A stretch of 9,830 nt of DNA from Burkholderiales bacterium. Its GTDB lineage: Bacteria; Pseudomonadota; Gammaproteobacteria; Burkholderiales; Burkholderiaceae_C. The stretch covers positions 1-9,830 of the forward strand of contig CANHBY010000017.1 of assembly GCA_947458895.1 (NCBI GenBank). The letters are read 5' to 3'. Under the pieces are notes generated by a model. The model ran no database searches. It was given only the letters and a program-made list of their open reading frames with translations, and was not told the origin of the DNA. Below are positions 1 to 6,663 of this stretch, piece by piece. The number at the start of each line of letters is the position of its first letter. Within the stretch, counting starts at the first letter, position 1. The position numbers and the translations under genes were made by a program.

Positions 1-44
1 AATCGCGAATTGTAGGTGGCTCGGCTGGGTCGGGGTTGCGTGGC

Positions 45-1529
45 TCAGAAGCCAGCGTCCACGAGCTCTGCTGCGCGCAGCAGAGCTCGTGCCTTGGCCT
101 CGGTTTCTTGCCACTCAAGTTCGGGCACAGAGTCGGCCACTACGCCAGCAGCGGCCTGCACATAGAGCGTTTGATCAACGATGATCCCGGTGCGAATGGC
201 GATCGCCAAGTCCATGTCGCCGGCGTAACTCAAATAGCCGCAGGCGCCGCCATAGATGCCCCGCTTAACGGGTTCGACCTCATCGATGATTTCCATGGCA
301 CGAACCTTTGGCGCACCGGTCAGGGTGCCGGCAGGAAATGTGGCTTTGAGCACATCAAGGTTGCTCAGGCCGTCCAGTAGCAGGCCCTCCACGTTGCTCA
401 CGATGTGCATCACATGGGAGTAGCGCTCAACGACAAAGGCCTCCGTGACTTTGACGCTACCGGTTTGGGCGATGCGGCCGATGTCGTTGCGAGCCAAGTC
501 GATCAGCATCAGGTGCTCGGCGCGCTCTTTAGGGTCAGCCTGCAACTCGGCCTCGAGGGCTCGGTCATGCTCGGGCGTCGTGCCGCGGGGCCGGGTGCCA
601 GCCAGGGGGCGAATGGTGACCTTCTCACCTTCTGCGGTGTGTTCCTGCCGCACCAGAATCTCCGGCGAGGCGCCAACGATATGAAAGTCGCCCATGTCGT
701 AGTAATACATGTAGGGTGAGGGGTTGAGGCTGCGAAGCGCGCGATAAAGGCTCAGTGGGCTGGCGGTGAAGGGGCGGTGCAGTCGTTGGCCCACCTGCAC
801 TTGCATCATGTCGCCAGCGGCGATGTACTCTTTGGCGCGGTGCACAGCAGCGAGGTAATCATCTTTGGCAAACGAGCGCACCACGGCTTGGGGCTGCCCT
901 GCTGACACGGCGGGTGTGTTGCAGCCCTGCCGCAAGCTCTGGGCCAGGGTCTCCAGGCGCGCCTGAGCTGTGGCGTATGCGCCCGGCGTAGAGGGGTCAG
1001 CATAAACAATCAATTGCAAGCTGCCTGCCAAGTTGTCAATGACGGCCAATTCTTCGCATTGGAGCAAGAGCACATCAGGGGTGGGTAGCCCACCGCTGAG
1101 CGGGCACTCAGTGAGTTTGGGCTCAATGTAGCGAACTGCGTCGTAACCGAAATACCCCGCCAAGCCGCCGCAGAAGCGGGGCAATCCCGGCTGCAACGCG
1201 ACCTTGAAACGTTTTTGGTATTCAGCAATAACGTCTAAGGGATTGCCCGGCACGGTTTCCACCACCGATCCATCAACCAAGACCTCGGTCAGCATGCCCG
1301 TGGCGCGCAGCCAGGTGCGCGCTGGCAAGCCGATGAATGAGTAGCGCCCGAAGCGCTCACCACCCACCACCGACTCCAGCAAAAAGCTGCGCCGAGCAGA
1401 TTCACCCAGCCCCACCAGCTTGAGATACACCGATAGCGGCGTATCCAGATCGGAAAATGCCTGGCGAATCAGCGGAATGCGGTTGTAGCCCTGGGCCGCC
1501 AGTTGTTTGAATTCAGTTTCTGTGATCAC
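45..1529 (-). CDS. trpE: Anthranilate synthase component I (TrpE)
   Basis: Catalyses chorismate plus ammonia (from glutamine via TrpG) to anthranilate, the first committed step of tryptophan synthesis, in the cytoplasm. The product is 494 residues, normal for TrpE. Visible motifs: the LLES tryptophan-feedback site at residues 50-53, NPSPYMYY at 269-276, GASPEILV at 286-293, IRPLAGTRPRG at 307-316, DPKERAEHL...DLARND at 332-349 and the chorismate-binding signature around FPAGTLTGAPKVRAMEII at 398-415. I chose the GTG start at 1529 because the protein then begins MITETEFKQLAAQGYNRIPL, as in other proteobacterial TrpE, and a GGAGG lies at 1540-1544, 10 bases upstream. An in-frame ATG at 1613 would add 28 residues unlike TrpE. 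No tryptophan-rich leader peptide is visible. TrpG would be expected downstream, beyond the left edge. No key residue appears missing. Confidence 0.97.
   Translation of the reverse strand: MITETEFKQLAAQGYNRIPLIRQAFSDLDTPLSVYLKLVGLGESARRSFLLESVVGGERFGRYSFIGLPARTWLRATGMLTEVLVDGSVVETVPGNPLDVIAEYQKRFKVALQPGLPRFCGGLAGYFGYDAVRYIEPKLTECPLSGGLPTPDVLLLQCEELAVIDNLAGSLQLIVYADPSTPGAYATAQARLETLAQSLRQGCNTPAVSAGQPQAVVRSFAKDDYLAAVHRAKEYIAAGDMMQVQVGQRLHRPFTASPLSLYRALRSLNPSPYMYYYDMGDFHIVGASPEILVRQEHTAEGEKVTIRPLAGTRPRGTTPEHDRALEAELQADPKERAEHLMLIDLARNDIGRIAQTGSVKVTEAFVVERYSHVMHIVSNVEGLLLDGLSNLDVLKATFPAGTLTGAPKVRAMEIIDEVEPVKRGIYGGACGYLSYAGDMDLAIAIRTGIIVDQTLYVQAAAGVVADSVPELEWQETEAKARALLRAAELVDAGF
60..91. repeat. 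Perfect 32-base palindrome inside the 3' end of trpE
   Basis: The 16-base arm CACGAGCTCTGCTGCG (60-75) is followed with no spacer by its exact reverse complement (76-91). The palindrome encodes residues from about ARALLRAAELV near the TrpE C-terminus and ends four sense codons before the stop. In trpE mRNA it could form a long GC-rich hairpin; in DNA it could extrude as a cruciform. No T-run follows, so an ordinary intrinsic terminator is unlikely. The amino-acid sequence here looks like normal TrpE, so the palindrome is built from codon choice and not from an insertion. Confidence 0.95.
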
Positions 1530-1573
1530 GGGTTGAAGACCTCCACAGGCAATGGTAGCCGGGCTCGGGGCAT
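1526..1573 (-). other. Possible 15-codon upstream ORF overlapping the trpE start
   Basis: A short frame starting ATG at 1573 encodes MPRARLPLPVEVFNP and stops at TGA (1526-1528), which shares two bases with the trpE GTG start (1527-1529). This GTGA stop/start arrangement would allow translational coupling. There is no convincing Shine-Dalgarno sequence in front of its ATG and no tryptophan codon, so it is not a classical attenuator leader. The trpE ribosome binding site GGAGG lies inside it. It may be a chance ORF. Confidence 0.2.
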
Positions 1574-1585
1574 GTTTCGCCGAAT

Positions 1586-1608
1586 GGATCGTCGCAAGGA
1601 AGCGATCC
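1586..1608. repeat. Short perfect inverted repeat between the methyltransferase gene and trpE
   Basis: GGATCG (1586-1591) and CGATCC (1603-1608) form six-base arms around an 11-base loop, in the 104-base spacer ahead of trpE. No T-run follows on either strand, so it is not a typical intrinsic terminator. It could be an operator or a leader hairpin, or chance. Confidence 0.3.
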
Positions 1609-1633
1609 GGCACTCAAAACGGCGATCTTCAGC

Positions 1634-2371
1634 TCAGCGTCGATAGCTCAGCATCCGCCCGCTGTAGGCCTCCCGCTGGACGGTGGGGGGCACATTCAGG
1701 TGTTCCTCTTGCAGATCAAATCCCAAGGCTTTCATGTGCCGGTTGAAGGCCGATCGGTTGCCACGGTTGGGGTCTACCAGCCAGACCTCTGCCTGGGGTT
1801 GCGCGTGGCGCTCAATGAACCCCGCCAAAACACCCCGTTCATCGCGCTCGTAAAGTAGATCGCTGCCGATCAGTAAATCGAATTGCCCCTCCAACGCCCC
1901 AGAGGCTTGCACCTCAAAGGGCACGCCCTCCGAATCCAGGGGTGACCACTGGGCATGGCCATAGGGCATGGGTGGCAGATTGTTGAGGCGTAAGTTCTCT
2001 TGAAGGAAGCTGGCTGCCAAGGGGTGGCAATCGGTGGCTGTGACCTCGGCGCCACGCCGGTGACCAACGAGGCTCGCCAGCGCCAAGCCGCAGCCCATCT
2101 CCAAAATGCGCTCGCCCTGACGCACCGGGTGCTGCGCCATGCGAGCCGCCAACTGGTGACCCGAAGGCCAAAGTAGGCCAAACAGTGGCCATGTGGCCGA
2201 CGAGATACCCTGGCGCAAGGCCTCACCTAAAGGATCCGAAAACTGCTGCCGGTCGAGGAGCGATCGGATGTGTAAATCGGCGCATCCTGGTACCTGAATC
2301 AGCTCAGATTTGAGGTCGTAGCCCGGCGTCGGGGCGCCAAAAGACGCTTCCCTCGTTGAAGAGCTGGGCAT
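1634..2371 (-). CDS. Class I SAM-dependent methyltransferase, lysine-methyltransferase-like
   Basis: A cytoplasmic 245-residue protein with a Rossmann methyltransferase core. Visible features: an upstream segment with SSATWPLFGLLWPSG (57-71), the SAM-binding motif I LEMGCGLALAS (90-100), an acidic residue at the end of the second strand in TATDCHP (D114), and FDLLIGSDLLYERD (164-177), which resembles the motif of the METTL21/Methyltransf_16 protein lysine methyltransferases. The substrate cannot be deduced; protein is likelier than small molecule or DNA, and no target-recognition domain for DNA is seen. I chose the ATG at 2371 because GAAGGA lies four bases upstream; an in-frame ATG at 2443 would add 24 residues with no Shine-Dalgarno and low-complexity sequence. 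The gene lies 104 bases upstream of trpE on the same strand, so co-transcription is possible, and it is divergent from nadE. No pathway link to its neighbours is evident. Confidence 0.82.
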   Translation of the reverse strand: MPSSSTREASFGAPTPGYDLKSELIQVPGCADLHIRSLLDRQQFSDPLGEALRQGISSATWPLFGLLWPSGHQLAARMAQHPVRQGERILEMGCGLALASLVGHRRGAEVTATDCHPLAASFLQENLRLNNLPPMPYGHAQWSPLDSEGVPFEVQASGALEGQFDLLIGSDLLYERDERGVLAGFIERHAQPQAEVWLVDPNRGNRSAFNRHMKALGFDLQEEHLNVPPTVQREAYSGRMLSYRR

Positions 2372-2505
2372 GGGATCCTTCGGTTGGAAAGTCCAAGTAT
2401 GGGGCCTGCCCGCTGAACCCTGCGCCGTCCGAGTCTGTAGCATGCTGACTCATTCAGCCCTGACACGACACTAAGCTGATGCCCAGCCTGACAGAGAGAA
2501 CTCAC
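2372..2505. promoter_or_regulatory. Divergent intergenic region between the methyltransferase gene and nadE
   Basis: This 134-base spacer must hold the 5' signals of both the leftward methyltransferase gene and the rightward nadE-nadM operon. I see no strong -35/-10 pair on either strand. A small inverted repeat, GCTGA (2444-2448) and TCAGC (2454-2458) with a five-base loop, lies roughly mid-way and could be an operator half-site pair. The nadE ATG is preceded by a purine-rich ACAGAGAGAA at 2491-2500 that can serve as a weak ribosome binding site. No recognisable NrtR or NiaR operator was found by eye. Confidence 0.35.
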
Positions 2506-4215
2506 ATGCTCCGTATCACCACCGCCCAACTCAATTACACCGTCGGCGACATCGAGGGAAATGCGCAAAAGATGATCGACGCGGCCTCGCAAGCTGCTGC
2601 ACAGCAGGCCGATCTGGTCGTGTTTTCGGAATTGTCGTTGTGTGGGTATTACCCGGGTGATTTACTGGAGGAGGCAGGCTTCATGTCTCGCATCGAGGCC
2701 GGTTTAAGCGCACTCCAACAAGCCTCCTTGAAGTGGCCTGAGCTGCACTGGGTTTTAGGTGCGCCATTGCCCAACGAGGGGCCGGGCAAGCGGCTGCACA
2801 ACGCGCTCGTGGTGGTGAACGCGGGTGAAATCGTTCTCACCTACGCCAAACAGTTGCTGCCGACCTACAACATTTTTGATGAGCGTCGGCATTTCGAGCC
2901 GGGGCCCGATGTGGCCCGCGTGCTCCGCGTGGGCACTACTCAGGTCGGCCTGCTGATCTGCGAAGACGGCTGGAACGACGACGAGCGAGACTACCCCGTC
3001 AACCCCTTCAAAAGGCTAAAGGACGCCTCCCCCGACTTGGTGATTTCGATCAACGCCAGCCCCTCGAACATTGGCAAGCGAGACCAGCGCCACGAAGTGT
3101 TCCAGAAGGCCAGCGCACGCTACAACCTGCCTATCTTGTTTGTGAATCAAATCGGCGGCCAAGACCAGTTGGTGTTTGATGGGGCATCGTTCGCTGTCGA
3201 GCCTGAACGCGGGCTGGTATTTGAGGCGCGGCGATTTGTGGAAGACGTGTGTACCTTGCGCTTTTGCGCCGGCCGATTCATGGGCGCCAGCGAGGCCCCG
3301 CAAGATCAGCTGGAGCGTGTGGATCCGGCAGGCCTGCCGAAGATGGCTTTCTATCAGGCGCAAATCGTGCTGGGCATTCGGGATTACGCACGCCGCTGTG
3401 GCTTCAAGAAAGCCTTGGTGGGCTCCTCGGGGGGCATTGACAGCGCCCTCACACTGGCCCTGGCTGTGCAGGCTCTGGGCGCAGACAATGTGGCTGCCGT
3501 GACCATGCCATCGGTGTTCTCGTCGGCCGGCTCGGTGGATGACTCGGTGGCGCTTTGCCGCAATCTGGGCATCACCCTGCACACCCACCCCATCGCCGAA
3601 TTGGTCGACACCTACAGCCGCCAGTTCCACGCCAGCTTCGGTCATCCTCTGCGCGGCTTGGCCCTTGAGAATCTGCAAGCCCGCGTGCGAGGAACAGCCT
3701 TGATGGCCTATTCCAACAGCTTTGGTCACTTGCTGCTGACCACTGGCAACAAGTCAGAGATTTCGGTCGGCTACTGCACGCTCTATGGCGACACCAACGG
3801 CGGCCTCGGCCCCATCGGCGACCTCTACAAAACAGAAGTGTTTGCCTTGTCGACCCACCTCAACGAGGCCGCAGGTCGAGAGCTGATCCCCCAAGCCATC
3901 ATTGACAAGCCGCCCTCGGCCGAGCTGGCTCCCGGCCAGAAAGATACCGACAGCCTGCCCCCCTATGATGTGCTGGATGAGATCCTCAAAGTGCTCATCG
4001 AAGGCCCCCGCCTCGCACTGCAAGAGTTTGAAGAAGCCACGGCCTTCGTAGCCAAGCTGCAAGCGAAACCAGAGGGTCAGGTCTTGATCGAGCGCTTGCG
4101 CGGCATGATCGCCAGAAATGAATACAAACGCCGGCAAGCTCCGCCCATCGTGCGGGTGCGGGCGCGAGCTTTTGGCACCGGTCGGCAAATGCCGATCGCG
4201 GCCAAATATGTGTGA
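2506..4215 (+). CDS. nadE: Glutamine-dependent NAD+ synthetase (NadE)
   Basis: Amidates nicotinic acid adenine dinucleotide to NAD+ using ATP and ammonia released from glutamine, the last step of NAD synthesis. The product is 569 residues, close to the usual length of two-domain bacterial NadE. The N-terminal nitrilase-type glutaminase (about 1-270) shows the triad E42 (in VFSELSLCGYYPGD), K115 (in AKQLLPTYN) and C152 (in LICEDGW). The C-terminal synthetase (about 280-569) shows the PP-loop GSSGGIDSA (306-314), the segment TTGNKSEISVGYCTLYGD (412-429) and PPSAELAPGQKD (469-480). I chose ATG 2506 because MLRITTAQLNYTVGDIEGN is the family's N-terminus; an upstream in-frame ATG at 2479 adds only nine atypical residues. 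The gene lies 30 bases upstream of nadM on the same strand, suggesting one operon for NAD synthesis. All catalytic residues I looked for are present. Confidence 0.97.
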   Translation: MLRITTAQLNYTVGDIEGNAQKMIDAASQAAAQQADLVVFSELSLCGYYPGDLLEEAGFMSRIEAGLSALQQASLKWPELHWVLGAPLPNEGPGKRLHNALVVVNAGEIVLTYAKQLLPTYNIFDERRHFEPGPDVARVLRVGTTQVGLLICEDGWNDDERDYPVNPFKRLKDASPDLVISINASPSNIGKRDQRHEVFQKASARYNLPILFVNQIGGQDQLVFDGASFAVEPERGLVFEARRFVEDVCTLRFCAGRFMGASEAPQDQLERVDPAGLPKMAFYQAQIVLGIRDYARRCGFKKALVGSSGGIDSALTLALAVQALGADNVAAVTMPSVFSSAGSVDDSVALCRNLGITLHTHPIAELVDTYSRQFHASFGHPLRGLALENLQARVRGTALMAYSNSFGHLLLTTGNKSEISVGYCTLYGDTNGGLGPIGDLYKTEVFALSTHLNEAAGRELIPQAIIDKPPSAELAPGQKDTDSLPPYDVLDEILKVLIEGPRLALQEFEEATAFVAKLQAKPEGQVLIERLRGMIARNEYKRRQAPPIVRVRARAFGTGRQMPIAAKYV

Positions 4216-4245
4216 GTCAACGACTTCTATCAAGACTTGACCCCA

Positions 4246-5295
4246 ATGACATACCGCCACGCATACGACATTGCGGTCTTCGTCGGCCGTTTCCAGCCTT
4301 TTCACAACGGCCATCTGGCCGTGCTGCGGCGTGCCTTGCAAGAGGCCTCACTTTGCGCGGTGGTGCTGGGCTCAGCCCATCAGGCGCGCACCCCCAAGAA
4401 CCCCTTCACCTGGCAAGAACGCGCCGAGATGATCCGTCAAGCCCTGCCAGAGGCCGACCGTGATCGCTTGCAATTTGTGCCCATCCGCGACTACTACAAC
4501 GAGACCCGCTGGGCTCAGGCCGTTCGCGGCGCCATCGCCGACCTGGCCGTCCACGCCCAGATCCCCACCGCCCGCATCGCCATGCTGGGCCATGTCAAAG
4601 ATGCTTCCAGCAGCTATCTGCGGAGCTTCCCTGGCTGGCATCTCATCGCTCTAGACCGGCTTCACACGGCAGACGCCACCCCGTTGCGCGAGGCCTTGTT
4701 TGCCCATACGGGGCAGTCTCTGGAGCCTGCACTCGTCGCGCTCGCCGACCAGGTTCCCCCAAGCACCCTGACATTCCTTCGATCATGGTCGTGCACGCCG
4801 TTTTTGCATGATCTGGCCGAAGAATGGCAACAGCTTTGCACTGAAAAGGCCCTGTGGGCCCACGCGCCTTATCCCCCGGTGTTCGTGACTGTAGACGCCG
4901 TCGTTCAATGCCAGGGTCATGTGCTCCTGATTCAACGAGGCCATGCCCCCGGCAAAGGCCTGTATGCCCTGCCGGGTGGTTTCATTGAGCAGCGTGAAAC
5001 CCTCTTTCAAGCGGCCCTGCGTGAACTGAGCGAGGAAACTCACCTGGCACTGTCACCGCAGCTAATGCAAGCAGCCCTGCGCCGCGTGACCGTCTTTGAC
5101 CACCCCGACCGCAGCCAACGTGGCCGCATCATCACTCATGCGCATTACTTCGACCTTGGCGTCCAAGATCTGCCTGAAGTGAAAGCCGATGACGACGCCC
5201 AGGCTGTGTGGTGGGTCCCGATTCACCGACTGGCATCCATGGAAGACCGCTTTCAAGACGACCACTTCCACCTGCTCAATGATGTGATGGGATGA
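4246..5295 (+). CDS. nadM: Bifunctional NMN adenylyltransferase / Nudix hydrolase (NadM-Nudix)
   Basis: A two-domain 349-residue protein like cyanobacterial Slr0787 and the Francisella enzyme. The N-terminal nucleotidyltransferase (about 8-165) converts NMN and ATP to NAD+; it shows the GRFQPFHNGH signature (14-23, HxGH type), PFTWQERAEMI (53-63) and KDASSSYLRSFP (118-129). The C-terminal Nudix domain (about 210-349) probably hydrolyses ADP-ribose or a related NAD breakdown product. Its Nudix box runs from G245 through E251 to R259-E260-L-x-E263-E264, all catalytic acids present, but the glycine usual near the end of the box is His266. FDHPDRSQRGR (284-294) is also typical of the fused family. 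The start could be TTG 4237 (three residues longer), but ATG 4246 keeps a standard start; neither has a strong ribosome binding site. It follows nadE by 30 bases and is convergent with rnpB. Adjacent nadE supports a NAD role. The substrate preference of each domain is inferred from the family. Confidence 0.94.
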   Translation: MTYRHAYDIAVFVGRFQPFHNGHLAVLRRALQEASLCAVVLGSAHQARTPKNPFTWQERAEMIRQALPEADRDRLQFVPIRDYYNETRWAQAVRGAIADLAVHAQIPTARIAMLGHVKDASSSYLRSFPGWHLIALDRLHTADATPLREALFAHTGQSLEPALVALADQVPPSTLTFLRSWSCTPFLHDLAEEWQQLCTEKALWAHAPYPPVFVTVDAVVQCQGHVLLIQRGHAPGKGLYALPGGFIEQRETLFQAALRELSEETHLALSPQLMQAALRRVTVFDHPDRSQRGRIITHAHYFDLGVQDLPEVKADDDAQAVWWVPIHRLASMEDRFQDDHFHLLNDVMG

Positions 5296-5375
5296 GCCTG
5301 TCGTGCTGATCCATTTAGCATCCTTGCGCTGGCAACCCGCCACGACCCCGCAGAGCCATCGGCCAGAACAAAAAT

Positions 5376-5706
5376 GTGAAGCGCGCCGATAGGCCGGATT
5401 CTGTGCGTTGGGTTACCCCCTCGCGGGGGGCAGACCAACGTGACCGCCATTCCTCTGGGCCTTGCATCACTGCAAAGCTCGGTGCTACCTACCCGCACAC
5501 TCCCCGGGCCAGATCAACGTGTGCCTATTTGGTATTGCTGCGCGTAGAGATTGCCCGTTTCACCCGAACTCAATCGGCTCGTCTCTGTTGCTCTGATCCT
5601 CACCTCACGGTGGACAGCCGTTAGCTGCTACGCTGCCCTGTGCAGTCCGGACCTTCCTCCAGTGCCACCTTTCGGCGATCGCACCAGCGGCGGTCTGGCC
5701 CGCTTC
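5376..5706 (-). ncRNA. rnpB: RNase P RNA, type A
   Basis: The catalytic RNA of RNase P, which removes 5' leaders from tRNA precursors together with RnpA. Read on the minus strand, it begins near 5706 with GAAGCGGGCCAGACCGCCGC and ends near 5376 with GGCGCGCTTCAC; these ends pair as helix P1. The universally conserved block GAGGAAGGTCCGGACTGCAC (around 5641-5662) is followed by ACAGGGCAG, and the 3' partner CAGAATCCGGCCTAT lies around 5388-5403. Compared with the E. coli RNA, helix P4 has two paired changes (A-U to G-C and G-C to A-U) that keep pairing, which strongly supports a functional RNA. CCAAATAGG and the L15-type CGGGTAGGTAGC are also present. The length of about 331 bases fits type A. 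The ends are set from P1 and may be off by a few bases. ATTTTTG directly follows the mature 3' end, but no local terminator hairpin is obvious. Confidence 0.96.
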
Positions 5707-5841
5707 ACGGCGTTATTATCCACAAGCCGGGAGTTCGGCGGCTTTCTGGCCGTATTTCTTGCCATTACCTGCGGTCCGGCGCTGCTGCAATCGCAGCATT
5801 CCTGCTTTGGCGAGGTGCCGGTGGCCGGGTCCAGGCTCAAC
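5707..5841. promoter_or_regulatory. Divergent region between rnpB and the TolA/TonB-like gene
   Basis: This 135-base spacer separates the 5' ends of rnpB (leftward) and the unknown gene (rightward). On the minus strand a -10-like GATAAT lies at 5715-5720, eight bases before the inferred 5' end of rnpB, the right place for its promoter; no good -35 was found at the usual spacing. A perfect hairpin TGCTGC-AATC-GCAGCA at 5783-5798 lies 43 bases before the unknown gene's ATG and could be in its leader. The rightward promoter was not recognised. Confidence 0.45.
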
Positions 5842-6663
5842 ATGCTTGCTTCTTCTAATTTTCTTCGCAACCAGTGGTCTCCCATCCTAGGCGCGATGGG
5901 GATGTCTGCCGTGCTGCACATGGCAGGCGTAATTTTGTCGATGCATCACCAGGCCCACCACTTCAGTCAGCCCGGCACGAGCTTGTCGATTTTCAGTGCG
6001 CGTTTGCAAGTGGCGCAAAGACCCACCAGGCTACAGCCATTTGCCGCGCCCAACCCCCCCCAGGGATTGACTCAACCTACCGTCCCCAAGGCGATCCCAG
6101 CACAAGCCCGAGAGGCGAAGCCTTCCCCTGTGACGACCCTCGCGGCCAGCAACAGCCAACCCGCGAGCGCTCCCACAATCTCTGATCTACCCGACCAAAT
6201 CCCCTTGCCGCCAGAGCCATCGGCGCCCCAGGCGTCTGAGCCCCAGATCCTCAGCCCCTTTGCACCACTGACCTCCCAAGCGCTGGGCCGAGGTGGCTGG
6301 GGGCGCAGAAGCCGTAGAGACTTCAACTCAGAAGCCATGGCGCAGCAAGAGAATGCCGCGGCGGCCTTGCGGGCATCGGTCTACCAACGGCTGACATCCA
6401 TGGCCGAAGTCATTCGCCAAAGCCAGCAAGCGGCTGAGTTCCAGTGCCGCATTCAACTCGACCCCATCAATCTACGAGGGCAGCTCAGTTGCAATCCCGC
6501 ATCGCTGGAGGGCCAGGCATCAAGCGCTCTACAGGGTGTTCTAGACCTTGGCGATCAGCCGACCATCACCGAAAAGCTCTGCGTGACATGGGGCGCATTC
6601 GAGGTTTTATTTGTGCCATGCGAGTTGATGGATCAAGGCGGTGACCCAGTAGAGGCTCCCTAA
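5842..6663 (+). CDS. Unknown membrane-anchored, proline-rich protein of TonB/TolA plan
   Basis: I do not recognise this gene by family. The 273-residue product has a single hydrophobic segment near the N-terminus (about 14-34, PILGAMGMSAVLHMAGVILSM), then a long proline/alanine/glutamine-rich linker (about 60-145), a basic GRGGWGRRSRRD stretch (149-160), an alanine-rich helix (about 165-200) and a C-terminal region with four cysteines (C202, C217, C247, C260). This plan, anchor then extended periplasmic linker then small domain, matches TonB and TolA in layout, and QCRIQLDPINLRGQLSC faintly recalls the disulphide-bearing C-terminal domain of TolA; homology is not established. The cysteines would suit disulphides in the periplasm. 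ATG 5842 is chosen because the anchor follows it directly and the frame further upstream runs antisense through the rnpB promoter and rnpB itself; the ribosome binding site is weak. Its 3' end overlaps the convergent lptM by 98 bases. The reading frame is unbroken. Confidence 0.7.
   Translation: MLASSNFLRNQWSPILGAMGMSAVLHMAGVILSMHHQAHHFSQPGTSLSIFSARLQVAQRPTRLQPFAAPNPPQGLTQPTVPKAIPAQAREAKPSPVTTLAASNSQPASAPTISDLPDQIPLPPEPSAPQASEPQILSPFAPLTSQALGRGGWGRRSRRDFNSEAMAQQENAAAALRASVYQRLTSMAEVIRQSQQAAEFQCRIQLDPINLRGQLSCNPASLEGQASSALQGVLDLGDQPTITEKLCVTWGAFEVLFVPCELMDQGGDPVEAP

Noticed and set aside
198..206. GCGATCGC-like octamer as a repeated cyanobacterial HIP1 signal
   Set aside because: GCGATCGC is seen only sporadically in this window and the gene content is beta-proteobacterial; no HIP1-type repetition.
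1530..1613. 28-residue N-terminal extension of TrpE from ATG 1613
   Set aside because: The extra residues do not look like TrpE, and the GTG at 1529 has a good GGAGG and yields the family N-terminus.
3016..3729. 237-residue minus-strand open frame inside nadE
   Set aside because: Shadow frame in high-GC coding DNA; no domain or motif, and nadE covers it fully.
5551..5841. Long upstream extension of the unknown plus-strand gene frame
   Set aside because: It runs antisense through rnpB and its promoter and encodes nothing recognisable; the anchor-first start at 5842 is better.
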